From contig KN173972.1 of assembly GCA_000759655.1 (NCBI GenBank), positions 2,450 to 14,078 on the forward strand: 11,629 nt of DNA, given 5' to 3'. Under the pieces are notes generated by a model. It saw only the letters and a program-made list of their open reading frames with translations, searched no databases and had not been told where the DNA came from. Below, piece after piece: positions 1 through 6,189 of this stretch; within the stretch, counting starts at the first letter, position 1; each line of letters opens with the position of its first letter. The DNA comes from Acidicaldus organivorans. GTDB lineage: Bacteria; Pseudomonadota; Alphaproteobacteria; Acetobacterales; Acetobacteraceae. Made by a program: the position numbers and the translations under genes.

Positions 1-243
1 GAGCGCGACAAGGCGGAGTTCGACCTTCGCGCCGCGGAGGAAAAATATGCAAGGCAGGAGAAGGAGTTGGCGAGCCTCCGCCGCGACCTCGCCGTGGTTA
101 ACGCAGCACTCGATGCCTACTACACCTCGCGCCCCTACCGGCTGCTTGCGCGCCTCGTCGAACTCCGCCGCAAATGGCGGGAGCGGTGGGGCCTGCGCGC
201 CTGGGCCTTGCGTGCGCGGCGGATCGTAAGGCGCGTCTCTTAG
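1..243 (+). CDS. C-terminal end of a coiled-coil protein, probably glycosyltransferase-associated (partial)
   Basis: The first reading frame is open from base 1 to a TAG at 241-243 and gives the last 80 residues of a protein whose start lies outside the window. Residues 1-35 are charged and heptad-like (ERDKAEF, AEEKYARQEKELASLRRDL), as in a coiled coil. They are followed by AYYTSRPYRLLARL and a very basic, Trp/Arg-rich tail (RRKWRERWGLRAW). A coiled coil followed by a 'S-x-x-W/Y-R-L-x-x-P/A-L' tail is a common ending of bacterial glycosyltransferases and related surface-polysaccharide proteins; that assignment is inference from this short stretch. No catalytic domain is visible. The downstream gene starts 49 bases later on the same strand, so co-transcription is possible. 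Confidence 0.6.
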   Translation, partial: ERDKAEFDLRAAEEKYARQEKELASLRRDLAVVNAALDAYYTSRPYRLLARLVELRRKWRERWGLRAWALRARRIVRRVS

Positions 244-281
244 CGGGACGAAGCGGTGCGCAAACGAGAGGAGCGAGAAAA

Positions 282-289
282 AGGGAGGA
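282..289 (+). promoter_or_regulatory. Ribosome binding site for the class II aldolase gene
   Basis: A purine-rich AGGGAGGA lies just before the ATG at 293, with GGAGG ending four bases from the start codon. It is the strongest Shine-Dalgarno match nearby and supports the 293 start. The next in-frame Met is residue 44, inside the conserved domain. Confidence 0.6.
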
Positions 290-292
290 ATC

Positions 293-1087
293 ATGTCCGT
301 CTGGCAAGGGAGTGAGGGCGGCGCGATCGGCCTTTCCGAGGTGCGCCGGCGGGTGAGCGAGGAAGAATGGCAGGCGCGGCTCGATGCGGCGGCCTGTTAC
401 CGGCTGATCGCCCATTTCGGGATGAGCGATCTCGTCTACAACCACATCACGGTGCGCATTCCCGGCGCGGAAGAGCGCATCCTGATCAATCCCTTCGGCT
501 GGCTCTACGAGGAGATCACCGCGTCGAGCCTGATCACCATCGACCTCGACGGTAACGTCCTCCTCAACCCCCATGCCGATCTCGGCATCAACGCGGCGGG
601 CTATGTCATCCACAGCGCCATCCATCGCGCGCGCCTTGATGTCGCCTGCGTCATCCACACCCACACCACGGCGGGGATCGCAGTCTCGGCGATGAAGGAG
701 GGCCTGTTACCGATTTCCCAGACCGCGCTGCGCTGCTTTCCCGTCGCCTATCACGATTACAAGGGCCCAGCCCTTTCGCTCGATGAACGCGACCGGCTCG
801 CCGCCGATCTCGGCGCGGCCTCGGTGATGATCCTGCGCAATCACGGCCTGCTCACCGTCGGGGCGAGCGCGGCGGAAGCGTTCAATGCCATGTATTGGCT
901 GGAGATGGCCTGCCGGGCGCAGGTCGCGGCGATGGCGGGCGGAGCGGCGCTCAACCGGCTTCCCGAGGAGGTGATCGCCCGCACCATCCATCTCTACCAG
1001 CCCGGCACGCGGCGCCGATTCGGCCTCCTCGAATGGCCGGCCATGCTGCGCCTGCTCGACCGCCTCGACCCTTCCTGGCGCAGCTGA
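293..1087 (+). CDS. Class II aldolase/adducin family protein
   Basis: This cytosolic protein of 264 residues covers one class II aldolase/adducin domain from about residue 26 to 215. Family members use a divalent metal held by histidines to cleave or epimerise sugar phosphates, or act as related lyases or decarboxylases. Visible signatures are the N-terminal SDLVYNHITVR (residues 45-55), a glycine/acid loop ILINPFGWLYEEIT (63-76), the metal-site pair HTHT (122-125) and the third histidine in RNHGLLTVG (182-190, His184). The C-terminus WPAMLRLLDRLDPSW resembles the adducin-head-like subgroup rather than FucA, AraD or RhaD, so the substrate cannot be named. The start is supported by AGGGAGGA. 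It follows the glycosyltransferase-like fragment by 49 bases and ends at a terminator, so it is not part of the mot locus. Confidence 0.9.
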   Translation: MSVWQGSEGGAIGLSEVRRRVSEEEWQARLDAAACYRLIAHFGMSDLVYNHITVRIPGAEERILINPFGWLYEEITASSLITIDLDGNVLLNPHADLGINAAGYVIHSAIHRARLDVACVIHTHTTAGIAVSAMKEGLLPISQTALRCFPVAYHDYKGPALSLDERDRLAADLGAASVMILRNHGLLTVGASAAEAFNAMYWLEMACRAQVAAMAGGAALNRLPEEVIARTIHLYQPGTRRRFGLLEWPAMLRLLDRLDPSWRS

Positions 1088-1113
1088 GCCCCGCCCGAGC
1101 GCAGGCTACGCCG

Positions 1114-1131
1114 CCGCTTGAGCGGTTTTTT
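1114..1131 (+). terminator. Rho-independent terminator after the aldolase gene
   Basis: A short hairpin CCGC-TTGA-GCGG (1114-1125) is followed directly by six T residues (1126-1131). The stem is only four base pairs, extendable by one G-T wobble, so efficiency may be modest. Position is right: 26 bases after the aldolase stop and just before the motB regulatory region. It separates the two transcription units. Confidence 0.65.
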
Positions 1132-1149
1132 GCATTTTCGCTCCATCCG

Positions 1150-1164
1150 TTAGCCAAGCCTTAA
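1150..1164 (+). promoter_or_regulatory. CtrA-like binding site upstream of motB
   Basis: TTAG-N7-TTAA matches the CtrA consensus TTAA-N7-TTAA of Alphaproteobacteria with one mismatch and exact spacing. The second half extends to TTAAGCAT, seven of eight bases of the other known form TTAACCAT. TTAA is very rare in this GC-rich window, and this copy lies 49 bases before the preferred motB ATG at 1213. CtrA is an established activator of flagellar genes in this class. If the box overlaps the -35 region, transcription would begin around 1190, downstream of the alternative GTG at 1174. Binding is inferred, not shown. Confidence 0.5.
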
Positions 1165-1212
1165 GCATCTCCGGTGCACTCTGCGCCAAGCAGCAAGGGC
1201 ACGCGGCAGGGC

Positions 1213-2439
1213 ATGGCAGGCAAGAAGCGGCAAGGCAGCAACGAGCAGACGGTCCTCATCCGCAAGGAGGAGGTGGTCGAGGGCGGCCATCACGGCGGCA
1301 ACTGGAAGATTGCCTATGCCGACTTCGTGACCGCCATGATGGCCTTCTTCCTCCTGATGTGGCTGATCAACGCGACGTCGGAGGAGCAGCGGCGGGGACT
1401 GGCCGATTATTTCAGCAAATCAAACATCTTCAGCCACCAAACCTCGGGCTCGGGCCGCCCCTTCGGCGGGAAGACGCCGTTCGAGGATGGCACGATGGTT
1501 TCCGACCGCGGCACCGAGCAGGTGGTAATGGGCAATGCCGAAGCAGTCCCCGACGTCGATGAGGACAATGCCGACACGCCGGCCCAGATCCAGCCCGATC
1601 CCACTCCGAACGACGACCTGAGCCCGGGCGGCAAGAACGTCACCGGGAGCGGCCAGGGGCTTCCGGGCAATGCCCACACCTTCTCGCCGGAGCAGGGCCG
1701 ACCCCAGCTCGGCACGAGCGGCCCGGCCGGGGCGGGCGCGCCCCAGCCCCAGGGAGCGACGGCCCAGGCTGCGGCCACGGCGTCCTCGCCTCCCGCCGCC
1801 ACTCCCCCTCCTCCGCCTCCACCCCGCGCGGCGGAAGCGGCCAATGCCGGAGCGGCGGAGGAAGCCGCGCTCCGCCAGACGGCGGAGGCGATCAAAAAGG
1901 CGGTGGAGAGCGACCCCAATCTCAAGGATCTCGCCCGCCAGCTCGCCATCGACGAGACGCCGGAGGGCTTGCGCATCCAGATCCTCGATGCCGACAAACG
2001 CCCGATGTTCGATCTCGGCTCCTCGACACCCAACGCAGCAGCGACCCAGCTCATCCGCAAGATCGCCCCGATCCTCGCCAAACTGCCGGAGAAACTCTCG
2101 ATCGGCGGCTATACCGATGCCGCTCCCTATCATGGGGGGGACAAGTCGAACTGGGACCTCTCCACCGAGCGGGCCAATGCCACGCGCCGCCTCCTCGTCG
2201 AAAGCGGTCTCGATGACGGCCGTTTCGAAAGCGTCACCGGCCATGCCGACCGCGACCTCCTCCTGCCGGCCGATCCGCTGGCGGCTGCCAACCGGCGCGT
2301 CGCCATCGTGGTGTTGCGCAACCACCCGCTTCCCCAACGTCACGCCGCAGCTTCGCCCGCCACGTCACCCCTGCAGCGAAAAAACACGGCCGTGCCATCC
2401 GCCCCGACGCCCGCCGCTGGGGGGCAGGCCCCGCCGTGA
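1213..2439 (+). CDS. motB: MotB, flagellar motor stator protein
   Basis: MotB anchors the stator to peptidoglycan and carries the proton-binding aspartate that, with MotA, powers flagellar rotation. From the ATG at 1213 the protein has 408 residues. A short cytoplasmic basic N-terminus leads to the single membrane segment (about 33-52), with the signature YADFVTAMMAFFLLMWL and the conserved Asp37. Residues about 112-212 are a low-complexity Pro/Ala/Gly linker including PPPPPPP. The OmpA-like peptidoglycan-binding domain spans about 252-372, with the GYTD, NWDLSTERAN and NRRVAIVV motifs. It is about 100 residues longer than E. coli MotB, mostly in the linker. A GTG at 1174 would add 13 residues but would probably lie upstream of a CtrA-driven transcription start. 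The ribosome site is weak (AAGGG or GGCAGGG). The gene precedes motA, the reverse of the usual order. Confidence 0.95.
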   Translation: MAGKKRQGSNEQTVLIRKEEVVEGGHHGGNWKIAYADFVTAMMAFFLLMWLINATSEEQRRGLADYFSKSNIFSHQTSGSGRPFGGKTPFEDGTMVSDRGTEQVVMGNAEAVPDVDEDNADTPAQIQPDPTPNDDLSPGGKNVTGSGQGLPGNAHTFSPEQGRPQLGTSGPAGAGAPQPQGATAQAAATASSPPAATPPPPPPPRAAEAANAGAAEEAALRQTAEAIKKAVESDPNLKDLARQLAIDETPEGLRIQILDADKRPMFDLGSSTPNAAATQLIRKIAPILAKLPEKLSIGGYTDAAPYHGGDKSNWDLSTERANATRRLLVESGLDDGRFESVTGHADRDLLLPADPLAAANRRVAIVVLRNHPLPQRHAAASPATSPLQRKNTAVPSAPTPAAGGQAPP

Positions 2440-2626
2440 CGGGTGCTCAGGCCATGAGAGGGCTCCCGCAAGGATCGGCCGGTGCTGACGTCATTCCGTC
2501 ATGCTTCGACCCGGTAACGAGGGGTGCCGCATTGAAGGACGGCGGGGTGCCGAGCAGAAAAGGGAAAGGGAACGGAAGGGAAACAGGTTTGCGCAAGACG
2601 CCGGCCCCGAGTGAGACCGTTTCACG
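2440..2626. other. motB-motA intergenic gap
   Basis: This 187-base gap holds no recognisable gene; the open frames across it have no family features. No hairpin with a T run follows motB, so read-through into motA is possible. It contains TGACG-N6-CGTCA (2486-2501), which also reads as GTCAT-TCC-GTCAT, and a purine-rich stretch (about 2556-2583) rich in GGGAAA and GGAAGG. A weak GG-N10-GC pattern at 2579-2592 resembles a sigma-54 promoter, but its -24 half is poor. Confidence 0.5.
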
Positions 2627-3493
2627 ATGCTGATTTTTGGCGGACTGATATTTCTGCTCATCTGCGTTTTCGGCACCTTCGTCATCGAGGGCGGGAACAT
2701 CAGCGTCCTCCTCGAGGCGCTGCCTTTCGAATTCATCACCATTGGCGGGGCGGCGATGGGCACGCTGGTGATCGCCAACTCGATGCATGGCGTGAAACAC
2801 ACGCTCTCGAGCTTCGGCAAGGCGATCAAGGGCTCGGCCTTCCACAAGAGCGACTATGTCGAACTCCTGAGCCTTCTGTTCTATTTCACCAAACTCGCTG
2901 CGAGCAAAGGTGCCATGGCCCTCGAATCCCATATCGAGCGGCCCGAGGAGAGCAGCGCCTTCCAGCAATATCCCAAGATCCTCGGCAACAATTTCGCCCG
3001 TTCGCTGATCTGCGACTATTTGCGCATGGTCGGCATGAACGCCGATGATCCCTACCAGATCGAGGACGTCATGGCGCGCGAACTCCGCAAGCGCCTGCAC
3101 GAGGATCTCCACGGCGCCCATGCGCTGCAGACGGTGGCCGATGCGCTGCCCGCGCTCGGCATCGTCGCCGCCGTGCTCGGCGTGATCAAGACCATGTCGC
3201 ACATCAACGACCCGCCCGCCGTGTTGGGACAGATGATCGGGAGCGCCTTGGTGGGGACGTTTCTCGGCGTGCTTCTCTCCTACGGGGTCACCGGCCCGAT
3301 CGCCCAGCGCATCAAGGAGGTGGTCGAGGAGGATGCTAAATATTACGACGTGATCCGCGCCGTGCTGATCGCCCATCTGCACGGCAACCCGCCGCAGATC
3401 AGCATCGAGACGGGACGCAAGATGGTGCCGAGCGAACACATGCCGACCTTCCTGGAGCTCGAGGAGGCTCTCCAGAACGTCAAGGTCACGTAA
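2627..3493 (+). CDS. motA: MotA, flagellar motor stator protein
   Basis: MotA is the four-helix inner-membrane subunit that surrounds MotB; its cytoplasmic loop pushes on FliG to turn the rotor. The 288 residues match the long, E. coli-type MotA length. Membrane segments are visible at about 2-20, 34-52, 172-190 and 203-222. The cytoplasmic loop holds GAMALESHIERPEES (Glu100 aligns with E. coli Glu98). The functional prolines are Pro175 in ADALPALGIVAAV and Pro224 in VTGPIAQRI. The C-terminus SEHMPTFLELEEALQNVK is also typical. The position of E. coli Arg90 appears to be Ala92 here, with Lys94 nearby; this alignment was done by eye. The ATG at 2627 has only a weak upstream purine motif (GAGTGAGA). 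It is transcribed in the same direction as motB and has no clear terminator behind it. Confidence 0.95.
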   Translation: MLIFGGLIFLLICVFGTFVIEGGNISVLLEALPFEFITIGGAAMGTLVIANSMHGVKHTLSSFGKAIKGSAFHKSDYVELLSLLFYFTKLAASKGAMALESHIERPEESSAFQQYPKILGNNFARSLICDYLRMVGMNADDPYQIEDVMARELRKRLHEDLHGAHALQTVADALPALGIVAAVLGVIKTMSHINDPPAVLGQMIGSALVGTFLGVLLSYGVTGPIAQRIKEVVEEDAKYYDVIRAVLIAHLHGNPPQISIETGRKMVPSEHMPTFLELEEALQNVKVT

Positions 3494-3749
3494 CCGACGC
3501 CGCACATTCACCTCCCTCCTTCACGCAACCCGCCTTTCCTCAGATCCGTCTTTTCGAAAAAACTTTGGATGTGGTTCTGGTCATCAGCCGCGTGCGCGAC
3601 GGGGCCTTTGCCGCCGGAGGAGGGGGGCCGGGCGGGTCTCCTCCCCTCACCCCTGCGTCTCGATCCGATGCGTCTTGCCAGCCCTGACTTGCCCTCCCTG
3701 AGAGGAATGGACCGCGACCTTTCGCGCCGCGGCTTGCAACGCCCCTCCT
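3494..3749. other. Convergent spacer between motA and pqiC
   Basis: These 256 bases separate the plus-strand motA from the minus-strand pqiC. I see no gene and no RNA gene here. It holds an AT-rich near-palindrome (3548-3563) that stands out against the GC-rich background. It also holds GGAGGAG/CTCCTCC arms (3616-3622 and 3638-3644) that could pair around a 15-base loop but lack a T run on either strand. No convincing intrinsic terminator was found for either gene. Confidence 0.5.
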
Positions 3750-4334
3750 TCAGGCCGGGCGGGTGAGACGGGCGGCAATCTCGTCGGCGAGGTCTCCGAG
3801 CAGCGCGCTCATCGCGGCGACTTCGCTTCCGACATCCCCCGACGGAAGAGGCCGGCGCCGCGCCACGGTCACGATCTCCGGATCGCGCCCCGGCCGGACG
3901 ATGCCCACCACCGCCTCGAGCGTCATCTCGCCCCGGCCATCGCTCTCGAAATGGGTGAGATCGACCTCGACCCGGCTCGCCCCGCCTCCGCTCACCGGAC
4001 TTTCGACGGTGAACACCTCCGCCCCAGGGAGCCTCGCGCGGAGATCATCGGCAAGCACGCGCTCCACCATCGCCCCGAGTGGCTCTGCCCAGCGGGCATT
4101 GGCGGCGAGCGTCACCCGATAGGATTGAGCGGCGAGCACGATGCCGGGCCGGTCGAGATAGCGCGGCAGCCCGACATGCGTGAGCTCGACGCGAAGCCCC
4201 CGCGCCGGATGCACCGTTCCGGGCTCTGCCATCAACGTGAAGAGGGTGGGATCGGGTGACGCGCAGGAGACGGCAAGCCAAACGAGCCCTGCGCCGAGTC
4301 CGCGCCGGAGAACCAGAAATCCAGCCCCTCTCAC
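3750..4334 (-). CDS. pqiC: PqiC/YmbA-like ABC-type transport auxiliary lipoprotein (DUF330)
   Basis: PqiC is the outer-membrane lipoprotein partner of PqiB in the PqiABC lipid-transport assembly. From the chosen GTG at 4334 the protein has 194 residues. It begins with a lipoprotein signal: MRGAGFLVLRRGLGAGL, a hydrophobic stretch and LAVSC, with Cys24 as the probable lipidated residue. The mature part resembles the ABC auxiliary/DUF330 family: GLPRYLDRPGIVL (receptor-like 'YLDRP'), NARWAEPLGAMVERVLADDL, then alternating strands ending in a helix (VAAMSALLGDLADEIAARL). The GTG is preceded by a perfect AGGAGG at six bases. In-frame starts at 4385 (ATG, with GGAGG nine bases upstream) or 4454 (GTG) would give 211 or 234 residues but put a long non-signal-like segment before the hydrophobic core. 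It is the last gene of the minus-strand run, 165 bases after pqiB. Confidence 0.85.
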   Translation of the reverse strand: MRGAGFLVLRRGLGAGLVWLAVSCASPDPTLFTLMAEPGTVHPARGLRVELTHVGLPRYLDRPGIVLAAQSYRVTLAANARWAEPLGAMVERVLADDLRARLPGAEVFTVESPVSGGGASRVEVDLTHFESDGRGEMTLEAVVGIVRPGRDPEIVTVARRRPLPSGDVGSEVAAMSALLGDLADEIAARLTRPA

Positions 4335-4340
4335 CCCGTG

Positions 4341-4346
4341 CCTCCT
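4341..4346 (-). promoter_or_regulatory. Ribosome binding site that decides the pqiC start
   Basis: On the minus strand this is AGGAGG, a full Shine-Dalgarno match, six bases upstream of the GTG at 4334. It supports that start over the longer in-frame forms, and the resulting N-terminus is a normal lipoprotein signal peptide. Confidence 0.65.
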
Positions 4347-4499
4347 GACAATTTCTTTCCCAACCCCTCTCTCCCACCCCGGCATTTCTCCTGCCCTCCG
4401 GCACGGGGGGTTGGCGGTTCTCCACCCTCGATCCCCTTCTTCAATCTTCACCACCCCAATGCCCCCTTCCCCGGATGATTTCCCGGAACGCTTGGATCC

Positions 4500-6188
4500 T
4501 CAACGCTCCTGCACCGGACCGGAACGGCCGCGGATCAGCGCCTCAGGGTGCTGGTCGAGGAGGTCGGCCAGACTGCGGATGGCGCGCGCCGCCTCATCCA
4601 TCTCGGCGAGCACCCGCTCGAGATCGCGCGGCACGGGCGAGGCGCTGCCGTAACTCGCCTCGAGCCCGGCGAGGAGATGATTGGCGCGTTCGAGCGAGGT
4701 CTGGAGCTCGGCGCTGATCGCGGGAAGCCGGGCGAGGCTCTCATCGGCGGATTGGGTCATTTTCTGCACATGGGCGAGCGTGGCGGAGGCCTCCTTGAGC
4801 GTTGCGGCAAGCTCCGGCCCGTTGGCGATCTTGTTGAGGCCGCGCAACGTGGCGTCGAGATTGTTGACGATGTCGTCCACCGGAAGCCCGGCGAGTTTCT
4901 TCTCGAGGGTAGAGGCGAGACGCGCGATGTTTTCGAGATCGCTCGGCTCGCTCGGCACCACGATGGTGCCGTCTTCCACCGTCACCGAGGCCGGTTTCGC
5001 ATCGGGAAAGAAATCGAACGCCACGTAGAGCTGGCCGGTGAGGTAATTCCCGGTGCGAAGCTGGGCGCGCAGTCCTTGCGCGGTGAGCGCCTTGAGCGAC
5101 TCGATCGCCCGCTCGAGCGTGGGGGGCGGGGCGTTGGGCGCAGAAATGCGCCCCGGCTGCACGATCATCCGCACCGGCACGTCGAGCTGTTTGCGCTCGA
5201 AATCGTATTGCAGCTTCACATCGGTCACTTCGCCGATCTGGATGCCGTAGATCTCGACCGGAGCGCCCACCGCGAGCCCGCGCACCGAGCCGTGGAAATG
5301 GACGAGGATGGGGATCGAGTCGGCATAGCGCGCCGTCGAGGCCGCTTCGTGATCGGGATAGAGGGTGAAATCGGCGTCATTGGGGGCCAAAGGATTGGCC
5401 CGCGCCTCTTCCGGCGTGTCGAAGGCGATCGCCCCGCTGAGCACGGCCTGGATCGACTGCATCTCGAACCGCACGCCGCCCCCTGACATGTTGAGCGAAA
5501 ATCCGGAATCGTTCCAGAAATAGCTCCCCTGGTGAATGAAATCGGCATAAGGGGCGCGGACGAAAATGCGGATGAGGGTCCCCCTGCCCGGGCCGCCGAG
5601 CTCATAGCCGATCACCTCGCCCACCGTCGCGTCCCGGAACAGCACCGGCGATCCCACGCCGAGCGCGCCCAGCCGGTCGGCATGCAGGCGGAAGGTGCGC
5701 CCCGGCTCGTCCGAACGCACCGCGGGCGGCGCCTCGAGCCCGGTGAAGGCGCGCCGCGCCGTCCCGCCCGGCGCGCCGGGATCGACCTCGATATAACTTC
5801 CCGAGACCAGCGTCTCGAGACCCGAGAAGGAGCCCGCGGTGAAGCGGGGACGCACCACCCAGAAGCGGGCGTGGTCGGTAAGCAGAGGCGCGGCCTCGCG
5901 CCGCATGCGCACCTCCACCACCACCCGTTTCATGCCCGGAGTGAGGCGCACCGAGCGCACTTCGCCGAGATCGACCGCCTTGTGCTTGACCCGGGTCTGC
6001 CCAGCGACGATCCCCTCGGCCGAGGAAAAGGTGATGGTGATGAGCGGCCCGCGCGCGCTCAGCGTCTGCCAGGCGAGCCAGCCCGCCACCACCGCGGCGA
6101 TCAGCGGGATCAGCCAGAGGAGCGAAAAACGCGGCGCCGTCTCGATCAGCGGATCGGCGGCGAGTTCGGGCGGGGCGCGGTCTTCCAT
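4500..6188 (-). CDS. pqiB: PqiB, MCE-domain intermembrane lipid transport protein
   Basis: PqiB proteins are anchored in the inner membrane and stack MCE domains into a periplasm-spanning tube that carries lipids between membranes. From the ATG at 6188 there are 562 residues (E. coli PqiB has 546). One membrane helix (about 21-40, FSLLWLIPLIAAVVAGWLAW) is followed by three MCE/MlaD domains: about 47-138 (ITITFSSAEGIVAGQTRVKH), 162-258 (LGVGSPVLFRDATVGEV) and 290-392 (HGSVRGLAVGAPVEIYGIQIGEV). A long helical tail follows (about 415-550, heptad-like, ADESLARLPAISAEL), ending in LADLLDQHPEALIRGR, a typical PqiB ending. An upstream in-frame start at 6236 overlaps pqiA and lacks support. GGAG lies five bases before 6188. 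The start codon is one base after the pqiA stop, so the two are probably translated together. Confidence 0.95.
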   Translation of the reverse strand: MEDRAPPELAADPLIETAPRFSLLWLIPLIAAVVAGWLAWQTLSARGPLITITFSSAEGIVAGQTRVKHKAVDLGEVRSVRLTPGMKRVVVEVRMRREAAPLLTDHARFWVVRPRFTAGSFSGLETLVSGSYIEVDPGAPGGTARRAFTGLEAPPAVRSDEPGRTFRLHADRLGALGVGSPVLFRDATVGEVIGYELGGPGRGTLIRIFVRAPYADFIHQGSYFWNDSGFSLNMSGGGVRFEMQSIQAVLSGAIAFDTPEEARANPLAPNDADFTLYPDHEAASTARYADSIPILVHFHGSVRGLAVGAPVEIYGIQIGEVTDVKLQYDFERKQLDVPVRMIVQPGRISAPNAPPPTLERAIESLKALTAQGLRAQLRTGNYLTGQLYVAFDFFPDAKPASVTVEDGTIVVPSEPSDLENIARLASTLEKKLAGLPVDDIVNNLDATLRGLNKIANGPELAATLKEASATLAHVQKMTQSADESLARLPAISAELQTSLERANHLLAGLEASYGSASPVPRDLERVLAEMDEAARAIRSLADLLDQHPEALIRGRSGPVQER

Positions 6189-6189
6189 C

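Noticed and set aside
1174..1212. GTG at 1174 as the motB start
   Set aside because: No ribosome site, only ten bases from the CtrA-like box and probably upstream of the transcription start; the ATG at 1213 fits better.
2579..2592. Possible sigma-54 promoter (GG-N10-GC) before motA
   Set aside because: The -12 half TTGC fits, but the -24 half GGGAAA poorly matches TGGCAC; such patterns are frequent by chance.
2447..3511. Minus-strand open frame of 354 codons antisense to motA
   Set aside because: Asp/His/Arg-rich shadow of a confident motA; no family features.
3616..3644. GGAGGAG/CTCCTCC hairpin as a terminator between motA and pqiC
   Set aside because: A 15-base loop and no T run on either strand.
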